A stretch of 64,000 nt of DNA from Kordia sp039026955 (GTDB taxonomy: Bacteria; Bacteroidota; Bacteroidia; Flavobacteriales; Flavobacteriaceae), in the NCBI GenBank assembly GCA_039026955.1, contig JBCCLH010000026.1:22500-86499 (forward strand). The letters run 5' to 3'. The stretch's first letter is position 1; each line of letters starts with the position of its first letter. The notes beneath the pieces were generated by a model. The model was not told the DNA's origin, did not search any database, and saw nothing but the letters and a program-made list of their open reading frames with translations. This document shows, in pieces, positions 7,338 to 17,041 of this stretch. The position numbers were made by a program, and so were the translations under genes.

Positions 7338-9419
7338 CTATTTGTAACTTCTTTCTTTTACTTCTATGTTCTCGTACACTAAGCTTTCTCTGTGTAAAAC
7401 TGCATCTTTTGGTTCACCTTTGTATTCCCACGCAGAAACGTATTGGAATTCTTTTCGACGCATGGCTTCACCTTCTGCAGTTTGATATTCATCTCTAAAG
7501 TGTCCACCAGCTGATTCTTCACGTTGTAAGGCATCTTTTGCAAACAATTCTCCCAATTCTAAGAAATCTGCTACACGTCCTGCTTTGGCTAATTCTTCAT
7601 TGAATTCGTTTGCTTCTCCTGGTACACGTACATTTTTGTAGAACTCTGCTCTTAATTCAGAAATTTCTTTGATGGCAGATTTTAAATCTTCTTCGTTACG
7701 CGCCATTCCACATTTGTTCCACATAATTTTTCCTAATTTTTTGTGGAAATAGTCAACTGGCTTTGTACCGTTGTTATTGATAAGCTTGTTTATCGTATCT
7801 CTAACGTTTTGCTCTGCTTCCTCGAATTCTTTGGTATCTGTTGGAATTGGTCCTGTACGAATATCATCTGCTAAGAAATCACCGATGGTGTATGGCAATA
7901 CGAAATAACCGTCTGCTAAACCTTGCATCAACGCAGAAGCTCCTAAACGATTGGCTCCGTGATCAGAGAAGTTTGCTTCTCCAATGGCATACAATCCTGG
8001 AACGGTTGTTTGTAAGTTGTAGTCTACCCAAATTCCACCCATGGTGTAGTGAACTGCTGGATAAATCATCATTGGTGTTTCGTATGGATTCTCGTCAACG
8101 ATTTTCTCATACATTTGGAATAAGTTTCCATATTTGGTTCGTACTACTTCCTGACCCAACTTTTTGACTAACGCTGCATCATTTTCATCCAAACCTTTTA
8201 CGTGCGCTTGTTCTTTTCCGTAACGCTGAATTGCAGAGGCAAAATCTAAGTATACTGCTTCACCTGTAGCATTAACTCCGTAGCCTGCGTCACAACGTTC
8301 TTTGGCTGCACGCGATGCTACGTCACGAGGTACTAAGTTACCGAAGGCTGGATAACGACGTTCTAAGTAGTAATCTCTATCTTCTTCTTTTAGATCTGTA
8401 GGCTTTAACGTTTTGTTGCGAATTGCCTCTACATCTTTTTTATGTTTTGGTACCCAAATACGACCATCGTTACGTAATGATTCCGACATCAACGTTAGTT
8501 TCGATTGATGATCTCCAGAAACAGGAATACAAGTTGGGTGAATTTGTGTGTAGCATGGATTTGCAAAGAATGCACCACGCTTGTGTGCTTTCCATGCGGC
8601 AGTTACATTACTTCCCATTGCATTTGTAGAAAGGAAGAATACATTTCCGTATCCACCTGTTCCTAATACAACTGCGTGTGCTGAATGTCTTTCAATTTCT
8701 CCTGTGACTAAATTACGTGTGATGATTCCTCTTGCTTTTCCATCCACAATCACTACATCTAACATTTCGTGGCGATTGTACATTTTAATCTTTCCACGTC
8801 CAATTTGACGGTTCATCGCAGAGTAAGCACCTAACAATAATTGCTGACCTGTTTGTCCTTTTGCATAAAATGTACGTGATACCAATACACCTCCAAACGA
8901 ACGGTTGTCTAACAATCCTCCGTAATCACGTGCAAACGGTACACCTTGCGCTACACATTGGTCAATGATATTTGCAGAAACTTCTGCCAAACGATATACA
9001 TTCGCTTCTCGCGAACGGTAGTCGCCTCCTTTTACCGTATCGTAGAATAAACGATAGGTAGAGTCTCCATCTCCTTGATAATTTTTCGCAGCATTGATTC
9101 CTCCTTGTGCTGCAATAGAGTGCGCACGACGTGGTGAATCTTGAAAACAGAATGCTTTTACATTGTATCCTAATTCTGCTAAGGTTGCTGCTGCAGATCC
9201 TCCTGCCAATCCAGTTCCTACTACAATGACGTCGATAAGACGTTTGTTCGCTGGATTCACAAGATTGATATCATTTTTATGTTTTGTCCACTTATCTGCT
9301 AGTGGTCCTTGAGGTATTTTTGAATCTAGGTGAATCCTTTTATAGGTTTTTGTAGATTCAATATGCTCCTCTAACTTATCTTTGATTGGTGCTTTTGTAA
9401 TATTTGAATTTGTTTCCAT
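7338..9419 (-). CDS. sdhA: Succinate dehydrogenase flavoprotein subunit
   Basis: The protein has 693 residues. The FAD dinucleotide-binding motif VVGTGLAGGSAAATLAELG is near 67-85. RRAHSIAAQGGINAA holds the His that carries covalent FAD. HPTCIP and the substrate-side Arg region RRYPAFGNLVPRDVASRA are present, with the HYTMGGI motif further on. It oxidises succinate to fumarate. The first 30 or so residues (METNSNITKAPIKDKLEEHI and after) precede the usual flavobacterial start region (LDSKIPQGPLADKW); no other start codon is available, so the extension appears genuine. It is the middle gene of the operon, 12 bp after sdhC. Confidence 0.97.
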   Translation of the reverse strand: METNSNITKAPIKDKLEEHIESTKTYKRIHLDSKIPQGPLADKWTKHKNDINLVNPANKRLIDVIVVGTGLAGGSAAATLAELGYNVKAFCFQDSPRRAHSIAAQGGINAAKNYQGDGDSTYRLFYDTVKGGDYRSREANVYRLAEVSANIIDQCVAQGVPFARDYGGLLDNRSFGGVLVSRTFYAKGQTGQQLLLGAYSAMNRQIGRGKIKMYNRHEMLDVVIVDGKARGIITRNLVTGEIERHSAHAVVLGTGGYGNVFFLSTNAMGSNVTAAWKAHKRGAFFANPCYTQIHPTCIPVSGDHQSKLTLMSESLRNDGRIWVPKHKKDVEAIRNKTLKPTDLKEEDRDYYLERRYPAFGNLVPRDVASRAAKERCDAGYGVNATGEAVYLDFASAIQRYGKEQAHVKGLDENDAALVKKLGQEVVRTKYGNLFQMYEKIVDENPYETPMMIYPAVHYTMGGIWVDYNLQTTVPGLYAIGEANFSDHGANRLGASALMQGLADGYFVLPYTIGDFLADDIRTGPIPTDTKEFEEAEQNVRDTINKLINNNGTKPVDYFHKKLGKIMWNKCGMARNEEDLKSAIKEISELRAEFYKNVRVPGEANEFNEELAKAGRVADFLELGELFAKDALQREESAGGHFRDEYQTAEGEAMRRKEFQYVSAWEYKGEPKDAVLHRESLVYENIEVKERSYK

Positions 9420-9431
9420 AAGATGATAAGT

Positions 9432-10118
9432 TTAATGGTTAAAATGATGGAATAAAGCAATAAATATAAATCCTACAGGAAGTCCAATTGAGTATACCTT
9501 ACTTACACCTTTTAAAGCTCTTGTATATTTATTGTTTGCTCCTACGGATTGGAATGCTGATCCAAATCCATGTAACAAATGTAATGCTAAAAATATAAAT
9601 CCTATACAGTATAAAGCTACGCGCCAAATTGGCTTAAATTTTACAACCAATTCTTCGTAATATCTGAATCCACTTTCTGCATTATTTGGATCAACTAATC
9701 CTGACATATCTCCTGCAATGTATTTTACGTTCATTTCATGAACCCAAAAGTCAATCATGTGAATAACGATGAACACTAAAATAAATCCTCCACTCCAAAT
9801 CATGTTTCTACTCATCCATGAAGAATTTGCAGCACCATTATTCTTAGCATAGCTTACTTGACGTGCGCTATTATTTTTAATTTCTAACACAAAGCCCATT
9901 ACAAAGTGAAAGATAACTCCAAAAATTAAAATTGGTTGCAATATAAATTGCACTGCCCAAAATGTTCCCATAAAATGCGAAGCTGTATTGAACGTATTAG
10001 GACTAAATACAGAAAGAATATTAATAGCAAAGTGTTGTAAAATAAATATCATCAGAAAGAGTGCTGAAAGTGCCATCGCAAACTTTCTTCCAATCGAAGA
10101 ATTTAAAATTCCGCTCAT
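9432..10118 (-). CDS. sdhC: Succinate dehydrogenase cytochrome b subunit (b558 type)
   Basis: This 228-residue protein has about five hydrophobic helices, the single fused membrane anchor typical of Bacteroidota and Epsilonproteobacteria instead of separate SdhC and SdhD. Histidines inside the helices (LQHFAIN, FHFVMGF, VIHMIDFWVHE, LHLLHGF) can ligate the haem b. It binds the quinone and anchors SdhAB to the inner membrane. It is the first gene of the operon and has a good promoter upstream. Confidence 0.94.
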   Translation of the reverse strand: MSGILNSSIGRKFAMALSALFLMIFILQHFAINILSVFSPNTFNTASHFMGTFWAVQFILQPILIFGVIFHFVMGFVLEIKNNSARQVSYAKNNGAANSSWMSRNMIWSGGFILVFIVIHMIDFWVHEMNVKYIAGDMSGLVDPNNAESGFRYYEELVVKFKPIWRVALYCIGFIFLALHLLHGFGSAFQSVGANNKYTRALKGVSKVYSIGLPVGFIFIALFHHFNH

Positions 10119-10145
10119 TATAATTGTGATTAATCATTTGTTCTA

Positions 10146-10177
10146 CAAATATACGTCGCAAGCAGAATCTCTACAAG
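10146..10177 (-). promoter_or_regulatory. Bacteroidota-type promoter of sdhCAB
   Basis: Read on the minus strand, TTG is followed after 20 bases by TATATTTG, an exact match to the TAnnTTTG -7 consensus of the Bacteroidota housekeeping sigma factor. The -7 box lies at 10146-10153, giving a leader of about 20 bases before the sdhC ATG at 10118. Confidence 0.7.
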
Positions 10178-10213
10178 TTTTCATAACTATTTCAAAGCCT
10201 ATTTAGAATGAAT

Positions 10214-11086
10214 TTAATTAGAAAAGCTCGGAATTAATCCTCTCAGTCCCATGTCGACAGGTTGCTCGCCAATACTAGGCTCATATTTGCCATCTGCGTT
10301 GATTTCTGTCCACTCAAAACTGTTGTTTACCGAAAACGAAAGTGTTACTTCTACATCTTGGGTTTCATTGCCTGTAATCGTAAACGCATTTGCAAATTGT
10401 CCCGTCACTACACACGAACCTTGTGGCACTGGCGAAGTATCAAATAACGGATTCGGAACGGTAGTTGCTCCTTCCGGTGCTTGTCCTTGTGTGGTAAAAC
10501 CCAATGCTTCAAATGCCCAAAATCCTTGGAGTTTATTTTCGTTGATGTTGAAGGTACTTCCGTTAACATCAAAACTGGTGATGTAGCTGTTGTAGCCGAC
10601 AAAACTTGCCAACGTTCCTGTAAATTCATTTCCATTTTGCAATAGCTTGATGCTTCCTTCTTGATAGGCTAACGAAACACGAACCCAATTGTACGTTCCT
10701 GTTGCGACTTCACTTAGCGGAATGGTAATGAACACCTCATCATTTCCTGCAAATTGTGCCGATTGAAAATCGATTGCCATGTCACCACCTTGCGTGGTTT
10801 CTGCGCCGTTGTAGATGATTTCTCCATTGCCCAATAAAGTTGTTGCCGTTGGAGCAAATTCGATATAATTTGCGCTCATTCTACTAAATATTGGCGATTG
10901 TGCTGCATTGCCTGCGGGAATCGTAGCTGGTTGTCCCAAATTGTTTAAGCGTTGTTGCGTAGTATCAAATTGAAACTTGATGATTAAGTTGTTGGCTGTT
11001 GCTTCTGGCGGACAACAATCTTCATTGGAAGAGCATCCAAAAAAGAACAAACTAACAAATATTACAAATGGCACTAATTTTCTCAT
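10214..11086 (-). CDS. Lipoprotein of unknown function
   Basis: The protein has 290 residues. A type II signal peptide ends at lipobox FFFGC, followed by SSNEDCCPPEA, so it is lipid-anchored and probably at the outer membrane. The rest looks beta-rich, with many Asn, Thr and Gly residues. I see no catalytic motif and recognise no family. The stop lies about 95 bases from the sdhC start on the same strand, so it is upstream of sdh but not clearly co-transcribed, since the sdhC promoter sits between. Confidence 0.75.
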   Translation of the reverse strand: MRKLVPFVIFVSLFFFGCSSNEDCCPPEATANNLIIKFQFDTTQQRLNNLGQPATIPAGNAAQSPIFSRMSANYIEFAPTATTLLGNGEIIYNGAETTQGGDMAIDFQSAQFAGNDEVFITIPLSEVATGTYNWVRVSLAYQEGSIKLLQNGNEFTGTLASFVGYNSYITSFDVNGSTFNINENKLQGFWAFEALGFTTQGQAPEGATTVPNPLFDTSPVPQGSCVVTGQFANAFTITGNETQDVEVTLSFSVNNSFEWTEINADGKYEPSIGEQPVDMGLRGLIPSFSN

Positions 11087-11249
11087 AAGGCAGAATTTAA
11101 ATCATATCATATTCATTCTAAAGCAGTAACGAAATATCACAATGAATTATTACAAATGAAGCACATAAATATGGCAAACATTTTATCAAATCTTTAGAAA
11201 AATAAAGGAACGGTTAATTATTTATTGTTTTTTACAACTTAACGTTTTC

Positions 11250-11289
11250 AAACTAAGAAAGTTTATTTATTTTTAAAGAATCTTAGTTT
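11250..11289 (+). promoter_or_regulatory. Inverted repeat in front of the RimK-like gene
   Basis: AAACTAAGA (11250-11258) and TCTTAGTTT (11281-11289) are perfect inverted copies with 22 AT-rich bases between them. The 3' arm ends 12 bases before the ATG at 11302. It could be an operator, or a leader hairpin that affects access to the ribosome binding site. Confidence 0.35.
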
Positions 11290-11301
11290 GATTCTCCTAC
11301 G

Positions 11302-12195
11302 ATGAATATTTATATTCTTTCCATCAGTTCGCGCATTTATTCTACGAATAGATTGTATCACGAAGCCGTAAAAAAAGGACACAACGTACGCATTATTGAT
11401 CATACAAAATGTGCTGTGATGTTGGGTGATGATGCCAAACCTAAGATTTATTTTGGTTCAGAAAATATTACGTATGGTGCCCATGCGATTATTCCGCGGA
11501 TCGGAACTTCCGTAACGCGTCACGGATCTGCCATTGTTAAACAATTTGAGATGAATGGAACGTTTACGACAGCAAAATCGTTGGGAATTATTCGTTCACG
11601 AAATAAGCTACGAACGATGCAGATTTTAGCACGAAAACGCATTCCAATTCCGAAAACTTTATTCGCCAAAGATACTTCCAACATCAAAGAACATATCGAA
11701 TTGTTAGGCGGCGCGCCAATTATCATCAAATTACAAGAAGGTACGCAAGGATTGGGCGTGATGATTGCGGATAGCAAAAAATCGGCAAAATCTATCATAG
11801 AATCTTTGTACAATATGAACGTGAACATCATCATGCAGGAATTTATTGAAGAGGCAAACGGACAAGATATTCGCGTCTACATTGTAGGGAATAAAATTAT
11901 CGCTTCAATGATCCGTACCAGTGGCGATGAGGATTTTAGAAGCAACGTACATCGTGGCGGCACTACAGAATCGGTGACCTTAACGCAGTACGAAAAGAAG
12001 ATTGCCATCAATACGGCAAAAGTGTTGGGCTTGCCTGTGTGTGGTGTGGATATTATTCGTTCAAATCGTGGACCGTTGGTGATTGAAGCCAATTCGTCCG
12101 CAGGTTTGGAAGGCATTGAAGCGCATACGAAAGTGAATGTGGCGGCTGAAATTATTAAATATGTAGAAAAGAATGCTCGAAAATTCGGAAAATAA
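11302..12195 (+). CDS. RimK-family ATP-grasp ligase
   Basis: This 297-residue protein has the ATP-grasp fold: an N-terminal domain, nucleotide-binding segment IIKLQEGTQGLGVMI near 137-151, IIMQEFIEEANGQDIRVYI, and metal-binding VIEANSSAGLEGIE near the end. RimK relatives join glutamate or another amino acid to the C-terminus of ribosomal protein S6 or to small peptides or amino acids. The next gene, which overlaps by 23 bases, encodes a deacylase of the aspartoacylase family. The pair suggests a conjugate made by one and cut by the other, but the substrate is not evident. Confidence 0.85.
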   Translation: MNIYILSISSRIYSTNRLYHEAVKKGHNVRIIDHTKCAVMLGDDAKPKIYFGSENITYGAHAIIPRIGTSVTRHGSAIVKQFEMNGTFTTAKSLGIIRSRNKLRTMQILARKRIPIPKTLFAKDTSNIKEHIELLGGAPIIIKLQEGTQGLGVMIADSKKSAKSIIESLYNMNVNIIMQEFIEEANGQDIRVYIVGNKIIASMIRTSGDEDFRSNVHRGGTTESVTLTQYEKKIAINTAKVLGLPVCGVDIIRSNRGPLVIEANSSAGLEGIEAHTKVNVAAEIIKYVEKNARKFGK

Positions 12196-13138
12196 AACCA
12201 TTACCATTTACGGTGAATCGGTGCAACCTGGCGAAGCCGAATGGATCAAAATTCCTATTGATCGCTTGCCCACAGGAACGCTGATTGATATTCCTGTGTA
12301 TGTATTCAACGCCAAAGAAGCTGGACCGACCATGTTGGTACAAGGCGGTTTGCATGGTGATGAGATTAACGGTGTGGAAATTATTCGCAGAATGTTATTT
12401 CAGCAATTGTTTAAAGTGAAACGCGGCGCAGTAATTGTATTGCCGTTGTTGAATATTTTCGGATTTATTCACTTTTCGCGACAAGTGCCCGATGGAAAAG
12501 ATGTGAATCGTAGTTTTCCAGGTAGTAAAAACGGTTCATTAGCTTCGCGAATTGCCTATCAAGTCACTCAAGAAGTCTTGCCACAAGTCGATTTTGGAAT
12601 CGATTTGCATACTGGCGGTGCCCAACGAAACAATCACCCGCAAGTACGCTTTACCGCAGATTTCCCAGAAAGTGAAACCTTAGCCAAAGTATTTAATACA
12701 CCTTTTTATTTTGCGACGTCTTTGATTGAAAAATCGTTTCGAAAAACGGCGTATGAATTGCAAATTCCAATTATTGTGTATGAAGGTGGCGAGAGCATGC
12801 GTTTTGACGAATATGCGATTCGCGAAGGTATTCAAGGCATTTTGAATGTTATGAAACACCTGCACATGATTGAAAAAATCGATCCAATGTTGATTGAGCG
12901 TGAAGCGAGTACTTTGCTTACCAAACGCAAATGGTTACGCGCGCCCACCGCAGGCATGTTTGTCCCACAAGTGTTGAATGGAAGTTCTATCAAAAAAGAT
13001 GAAGTCTTAGGTTTTGTGACGGATACGTTTGCGAATTACTGTGAGGAAGTGAAAGCGCCTTATGATGGATTTGTGTTTTGTATTAACAATCAGGCGGTGG
13101 TGAATTTGGGGGATGCTTTGTTTCATGTAGGTTTTTAG
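12173..13138 (+). CDS. Succinylglutamate desuccinylase/aspartoacylase-family zinc hydrolase
   Basis: This 321-residue protein has the M14-like zinc site of the family: H61 and E64 in GGLHGDEINGVE, and H146 in DLHTGG. NRSFPG (about 112-117) supplies the substrate Arg. VYEGGE near 201-206 gives the probable catalytic Glu. The last 80 residues (RAPTAGMFVP and KAPYDGFVF) form a small beta domain. It hydrolyses an amide bond of an N-acyl or similar compound. The ATG lies inside the end of the RimK-like gene, 23 bases before its stop, so the two are translationally coupled. Confidence 0.88.
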   Translation: MLENSENKTITIYGESVQPGEAEWIKIPIDRLPTGTLIDIPVYVFNAKEAGPTMLVQGGLHGDEINGVEIIRRMLFQQLFKVKRGAVIVLPLLNIFGFIHFSRQVPDGKDVNRSFPGSKNGSLASRIAYQVTQEVLPQVDFGIDLHTGGAQRNNHPQVRFTADFPESETLAKVFNTPFYFATSLIEKSFRKTAYELQIPIIVYEGGESMRFDEYAIREGIQGILNVMKHLHMIEKIDPMLIEREASTLLTKRKWLRAPTAGMFVPQVLNGSSIKKDEVLGFVTDTFANYCEEVKAPYDGFVFCINNQAVVNLGDALFHVGF

Positions 13139-13357
13139 ATGCACTTTGCTTTTAGACCGCTGACGCTGTTAGATTCTGGATCGCTTTGCTTTTAGATTTT
13201 AGACTTGCTTCGCTCTTAGACACGCTAACGCTTTAGATTTTTAGCCTATGATACGTCTTTGCGAGGAGTGCAGCGACGTGGCAATCTGTTTCAATGATTG
13301 CTAAATATTTGCTTTGAAAAATCTCAATACTCAATACTAACATCTAATATCTTTATT
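13139..13357. repeat. Mixed short repeats downstream of the deacylase gene
   Basis: The region holds several versions of GCTTTGCTTTTAGA / GCTTCGCTCTTAGA (13147-13235), also seen at 42455 and 43790-43835. A family B repeat follows (TTGCGAGGAGTGCAGCGACG then GGCAATCTGTTTC, about 13258-13290). Last comes a CTCAATACTCAATACTAACA copy of the TATTGAG family (about 13321-13340). No gene is visible. Confidence 0.6.
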
Positions 13358-14311
13358 TCACTCCACACGAGTCATATTATAAATAATCTTAGCAATTTTC
13401 AATACACCGTTTTCGCGTTGAAAGAGGAACATGTTTTTTGTTTTGAATATTGTTGGAGTATCGTTATTTGTTGGGTAGAAAATTCCTTTGACTTCGCCTC
13501 GCATGAGTATTTTGTCTCCTAAGATTTCGAAATCAATAATGGCGTGCTGCATTTTGGAAGTTCCATAAGTGCGTTGTGTTTCTAAATAGGTTTTTAAAGC
13601 TTCTTTGTCGGTAATTGCTGCTGTATTTGGTGCCATGTGCACAATGGATTCGCTGTATACGTTGAGTTGTTCTTCAACAGAGATTTCATTGTTGTCTAGT
13701 ATTTTTAAAATGGCTTCAATTTCTTGTTTTATTTTTTGGTTTTTAGTCGATTCTATCCGCACAAAAGTCCCTTCATAGAACAATCCTGTTGGCTGATCAT
13801 TTTTGTCATATTGAACAGATTTCATGTGATACGCATTTGCGTTCAACCATTTGTAATTATAAATTCTGTAGGTGCCTTCTGCTTCTCCTTCAAAACTTAA
13901 CTTTAACGTTACATCTCCATTATCATTTATAGTACCATTTCCCTTTCCTGCTCTGATAGAACCAAAACTTGATAAATGCGAAACTTCTTTTGTATTTGGA
14001 TTGTATGACCAAAAGATATGACCGTTGGGTTCAGGTCCGTCGATAATGGCTAACAAACTGTTATTGGTATTAATTTCATTGCAAATTGTATGATGGTTTG
14101 GAATTTTTATGGTTTCCGTTCCATTTCCCCAATTATGTGTCCAATCATCATTTTTTAACGTCCATTCGCCTATAAATTTAGCAAATGGATTTTGAGAAGT
14201 TGCTGTTGCATTTCTTCCATTTAATTCAAATTCTATAGCACTTTTTTGCGCATTTCCATCAAATGAAATCACTAAAAATAATAACAGAAAATAGGTTTTG
14301 ATCAAATTCAT
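13358..14311 (-). CDS. Secreted protein with DUF1579-like and SnoaL-like domains
   Basis: This 317-residue protein has a signal peptide (MNLIKTYFLLLFLVISFDGNA). Residues about 40-185 resemble a lipocalin-like DUF1579 domain (AKFIGEWTLKNDDW, later YKWLNANAYHM). Residues about 195-317 look like a SnoaL/NTF2-like cone domain (IEAILKILDNNEISVEEQLN, then ITDKEALKTYLETQ). NTF2-like domains bind small ligands or act as simple enzymes; no active site can be named here. The gene stands alone between repeat-rich gaps. Confidence 0.7.
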   Translation of the reverse strand: MNLIKTYFLLLFLVISFDGNAQKSAIEFELNGRNATATSQNPFAKFIGEWTLKNDDWTHNWGNGTETIKIPNHHTICNEINTNNSLLAIIDGPEPNGHIFWSYNPNTKEVSHLSSFGSIRAGKGNGTINDNGDVTLKLSFEGEAEGTYRIYNYKWLNANAYHMKSVQYDKNDQPTGLFYEGTFVRIESTKNQKIKQEIEAILKILDNNEISVEEQLNVYSESIVHMAPNTAAITDKEALKTYLETQRTYGTSKMQHAIIDFEILGDKILMRGEVKGIFYPTNNDTPTIFKTKNMFLFQRENGVLKIAKIIYNMTRVE

Positions 14312-15064
14312 TGTGTAGGTTTTAATGTTGTTTCAGAAAGTTAAATAACAAAAAAATCTTCTGTTTTTATAGTGTTGGATTGTTATTATAATCATAAATG
14401 TTGAATTTCTAACGAGTAGCGAGTAGCGAAATGTGGTTTTCTGTAACGCGTTCTTTTCTGTAAGAGAAAAAGATTGCCGCGTCGCTGCGCTTCTCGCAAA
14501 GACGTTTCAAAGAGAAGTGCTTCTTACAAAAATAGATCACTATCGCTTCACCTCCAGTGACATTTGTTAAAGGTTTATAAGTTTAGATAACTACTAAAGT
14601 AATTCAAAACGCAACTACTAACATATCAAAAACAAAGCGACACCAACCTACTAAGAGCACACAAGTGCGATCCAAAAGGCGAAGCCGATTCCAAAGCGCA
14701 GCGTGTCTAATAGATTCCTGCCTACGCAGGAAAATTAAAGATTAGACGAAGTCAATGAAAAAACATAAAGTAAAAAATTATGAGATCCCGCTCTTCAGCA
14801 GGATTAGTTCGACTTACAATTTTGAGTTCGCTTTAAGTACTGAAACAAGTTCAGCACAAGCTCCACAAAATTGAGTCTCACTAAAAACCACCACACAGAA
14901 ATCACTTTCCATGCAGTGGCAAATTAGCATACGAATGCTACTACTATATCAATGTAATCCGTATCACTGTCGTTTTTTGATTGTGTTTTTGTTTTTTGAT
15001 TGACTTCATTTGGACTGTGCACGCTGTGTGCACAGTCACTATAAAATGTTGGAATAATATAACT
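14312..15064. repeat. 750-bp gene-free region with repeat fragments
   Basis: No convincing gene is present. The region holds an inverted family B copy (GATTGCCGCGTCGCTGCG near 14472), a GGCGAAGCCGAT string also present at 42852, a GATTCCTGCC..GCAGGAA fragment at about 14713-14732, and ATCCCGCTCTTCAGCAGGAT near 14783. It ends in the hairpin annotated separately. It looks like an accumulation site for small repeats. Confidence 0.6.
15013..15037. terminator. Strong hairpin beyond the BTRD1-hydrolase gene
   Basis: GACTGTGCAC (15013-15022) and GTGCACAGTC (15028-15037) form a perfect 10-bp stem with a 5-base loop, 28 bases after the minus-strand stop. There is no T run on either side, so it is only a possible terminator or mRNA 3'-end stabiliser. 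Confidence 0.45.
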
Positions 15065-17041
15065 CTAGAACAAGTCTAAACTTGGCCAAGATTTGATCGC
15101 TTTGATTCCGTCTTCAACGGCTTTTTTCAAAGCACTTCGGTGTGAGGTTTCGCCTTTTTCATATTCTTTTGAAAAGTTGGTTAGAATTACGTAACTCACG
15201 CCATTGTCCATTTTCTTTAAGAGTGTTCCTGTACCTGCCATGCTTCCTCCGTGTGACCAGTTTCTACCGCTGACAGACCAACCTTTGGCATAACCTCCGT
15301 TGACAGAGGAACCTTTAGTCATTGTGGAAATAGTAGTCTTTTTTAGAATGTCTTTTTTAGAACTTTGCCCGTCAACACGTACCATGAATTTCATCATGTC
15401 TACCGCAGAAGCGATCCAACCGCCGTGACTGTCCATTCTGCGCATTTGTAAGTCGTATGGTTTTCTGTCTGAATAATAGACTACTTCTTTGTAGCGACGG
15501 TCTTTCTTTTTATCTTTTCCGATAAACATTTGCGTGATGCCACTTGGTTTTAGAATGCTGTTTCGTACATAGCTTTCGTAACTTTTCCCTGTTTTCTTTT
15601 CAATGATTCTCCCTAAAAGATTGTATCCAAAGTTAGAATACGCATAACGTGTACCAGGTGTATGCGTCGGATTGCGCGAATTCAATACCCAACTGATGTG
15701 ATTTTTACGATTCTTCAGCTTTTTTTGAAACATTGGATCGCCCCATGTATCGGTTCCTTCTGGACTTTTATCGTTGTCCCAACTATCACCTCCAGCCGTA
15801 TGTTCTAATAATTGCTGCACCGTAATCGCTTTTTCACGACTTCCAATTTTCCACTTTTTTCCATACGTATTTCCTAAAATGCTATTCTTTCCTAACACTT
15901 TATCACTCAATTTGAGTTTTTTCTGCTCTACCAATTTCATGATCGCTACACTGGTAATTGGCTTCGAAATACTTGCCAAACGCATCGAGCTTGTCGCTGC
16001 CGCAATGATTCCTTCTTCTTTGTTTCCGTAGCCGTATCCTTTCGCATAGACTAGTTTTCCATCTTTTACAATTCCGATTGATACTGCAGGTACTTTATAG
16101 TCCTTCATTACTTTTTTGATTTTGCTATCTAACTGATTTATATCGCTACTTTTCCAATCAGTTACATTTTTGAAAGCTGCCACATATCCTGCATCTTTTC
16201 CAGCATCATGACCACTTACCGAAATTGGAATGTATCCTTGGTAATAATGATTGTCTATTTGCAATTGATAGTTTTTCGGATTCATCGCATGACGTGCACT
16301 GTATTGTCCCGATTTCTTTTCCATAATCACTGCGTAATACGCTTTTTTGTTTACGTCATAACTATCTACTTGAGTTACACGATAGCCTTGTTTCCAATAC
16401 TTCACAACGGTTTCTTGATATTGCTTGCTGTTCAATCCGTGACGCGCTATAACACCAGATGTATTTCCTTTTTTCCAAATTGCTGCGTAGTATGCTTTTC
16501 CTTTCACACCATAGCCGCTAATGTGAACCAAACGATAGCCATCTTTTTTATTTTTTGCGAATTCGGTATTGTACTGTGCACCTGTCAATCCGTGACGTGC
16601 GCGCAATCCACTTGTGCTTTGTTTGTTCCAAATGGCTGCGTAACGTACCGTTTTTCCATCGTAATAACCATCGACATGTACTAAGCGTAAACCGTTTTTG
16701 TGATGCTTGTTGACCTCATCTTGGTATTGTTTTGTGGTAAGATTGTGACGTGCCACGAGTCCAGAAGTGTTTCCTTTTACCCATAATGCGGCAAATTTTA
16801 CGTTTCCGTTTACATAATAGCCATCTACATAAGTTAATCGATAGCCTGCTTTGTGATATTTGGTGACTTCTGCTTGATATTGTATCGCAGTCAAATTGTG
16901 GCGCGCTGCATATCCTTTTAGTGTTTTTGCTGCGAATGGCTGCTCCTCTTTTTTGGCAATATTGCCTGTTTCTGTTCCTGCATATGAGAAGGATAATAGT
17001 AGTAACATTCCCCATAATGCCAATTTAGTTTTTGTATTCAT
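15065..17041 (-). CDS. Secreted serine hydrolase: five BTRD1 repeats plus beta-lactamase-type domain
   Basis: The protein has 658 residues. After a signal peptide (MNTKTKLALWGMLLLLSFSY) come five tandem repeats of about 50 residues (near 45-91, 96-141, 146-192, 197-242, 247-291). They share ARHxL..YQ, GYRL..V.GY and YAAIW, the pattern of bacterial tandem repeat domain 1 (BTRD1) known from polyglycine hydrolases. The C-terminal domain (about 300-640) is a class C beta-lactamase/penicillin-binding serine hydrolase: S357-x-x-K360 in SISK, then YSN in AYSNFGYNLLG, and HGGSMAGTG late in the domain. It probably cuts a peptide or ester outside the cytoplasm. The gene for a membrane AraC-type regulator lies directly upstream on the same strand. 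Confidence 0.9.
   Translation of the reverse strand: MNTKTKLALWGMLLLLSFSYAGTETGNIAKKEEQPFAAKTLKGYAARHNLTAIQYQAEVTKYHKAGYRLTYVDGYYVNGNVKFAALWVKGNTSGLVARHNLTTKQYQDEVNKHHKNGLRLVHVDGYYDGKTVRYAAIWNKQSTSGLRARHGLTGAQYNTEFAKNKKDGYRLVHISGYGVKGKAYYAAIWKKGNTSGVIARHGLNSKQYQETVVKYWKQGYRVTQVDSYDVNKKAYYAVIMEKKSGQYSARHAMNPKNYQLQIDNHYYQGYIPISVSGHDAGKDAGYVAAFKNVTDWKSSDINQLDSKIKKVMKDYKVPAVSIGIVKDGKLVYAKGYGYGNKEEGIIAAATSSMRLASISKPITSVAIMKLVEQKKLKLSDKVLGKNSILGNTYGKKWKIGSREKAITVQQLLEHTAGGDSWDNDKSPEGTDTWGDPMFQKKLKNRKNHISWVLNSRNPTHTPGTRYAYSNFGYNLLGRIIEKKTGKSYESYVRNSILKPSGITQMFIGKDKKKDRRYKEVVYYSDRKPYDLQMRRMDSHGGWIASAVDMMKFMVRVDGQSSKKDILKKTTISTMTKGSSVNGGYAKGWSVSGRNWSHGGSMAGTGTLLKKMDNGVSYVILTNFSKEYEKGETSHRSALKKAVEDGIKAIKSWPSLDLF

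Noticed and set aside
13298..13522. Plus-strand frame overlapping the SnoaL-like gene
   Set aside because: It is the shadow of the minus-strand gene, and its first part is repeat sequence.
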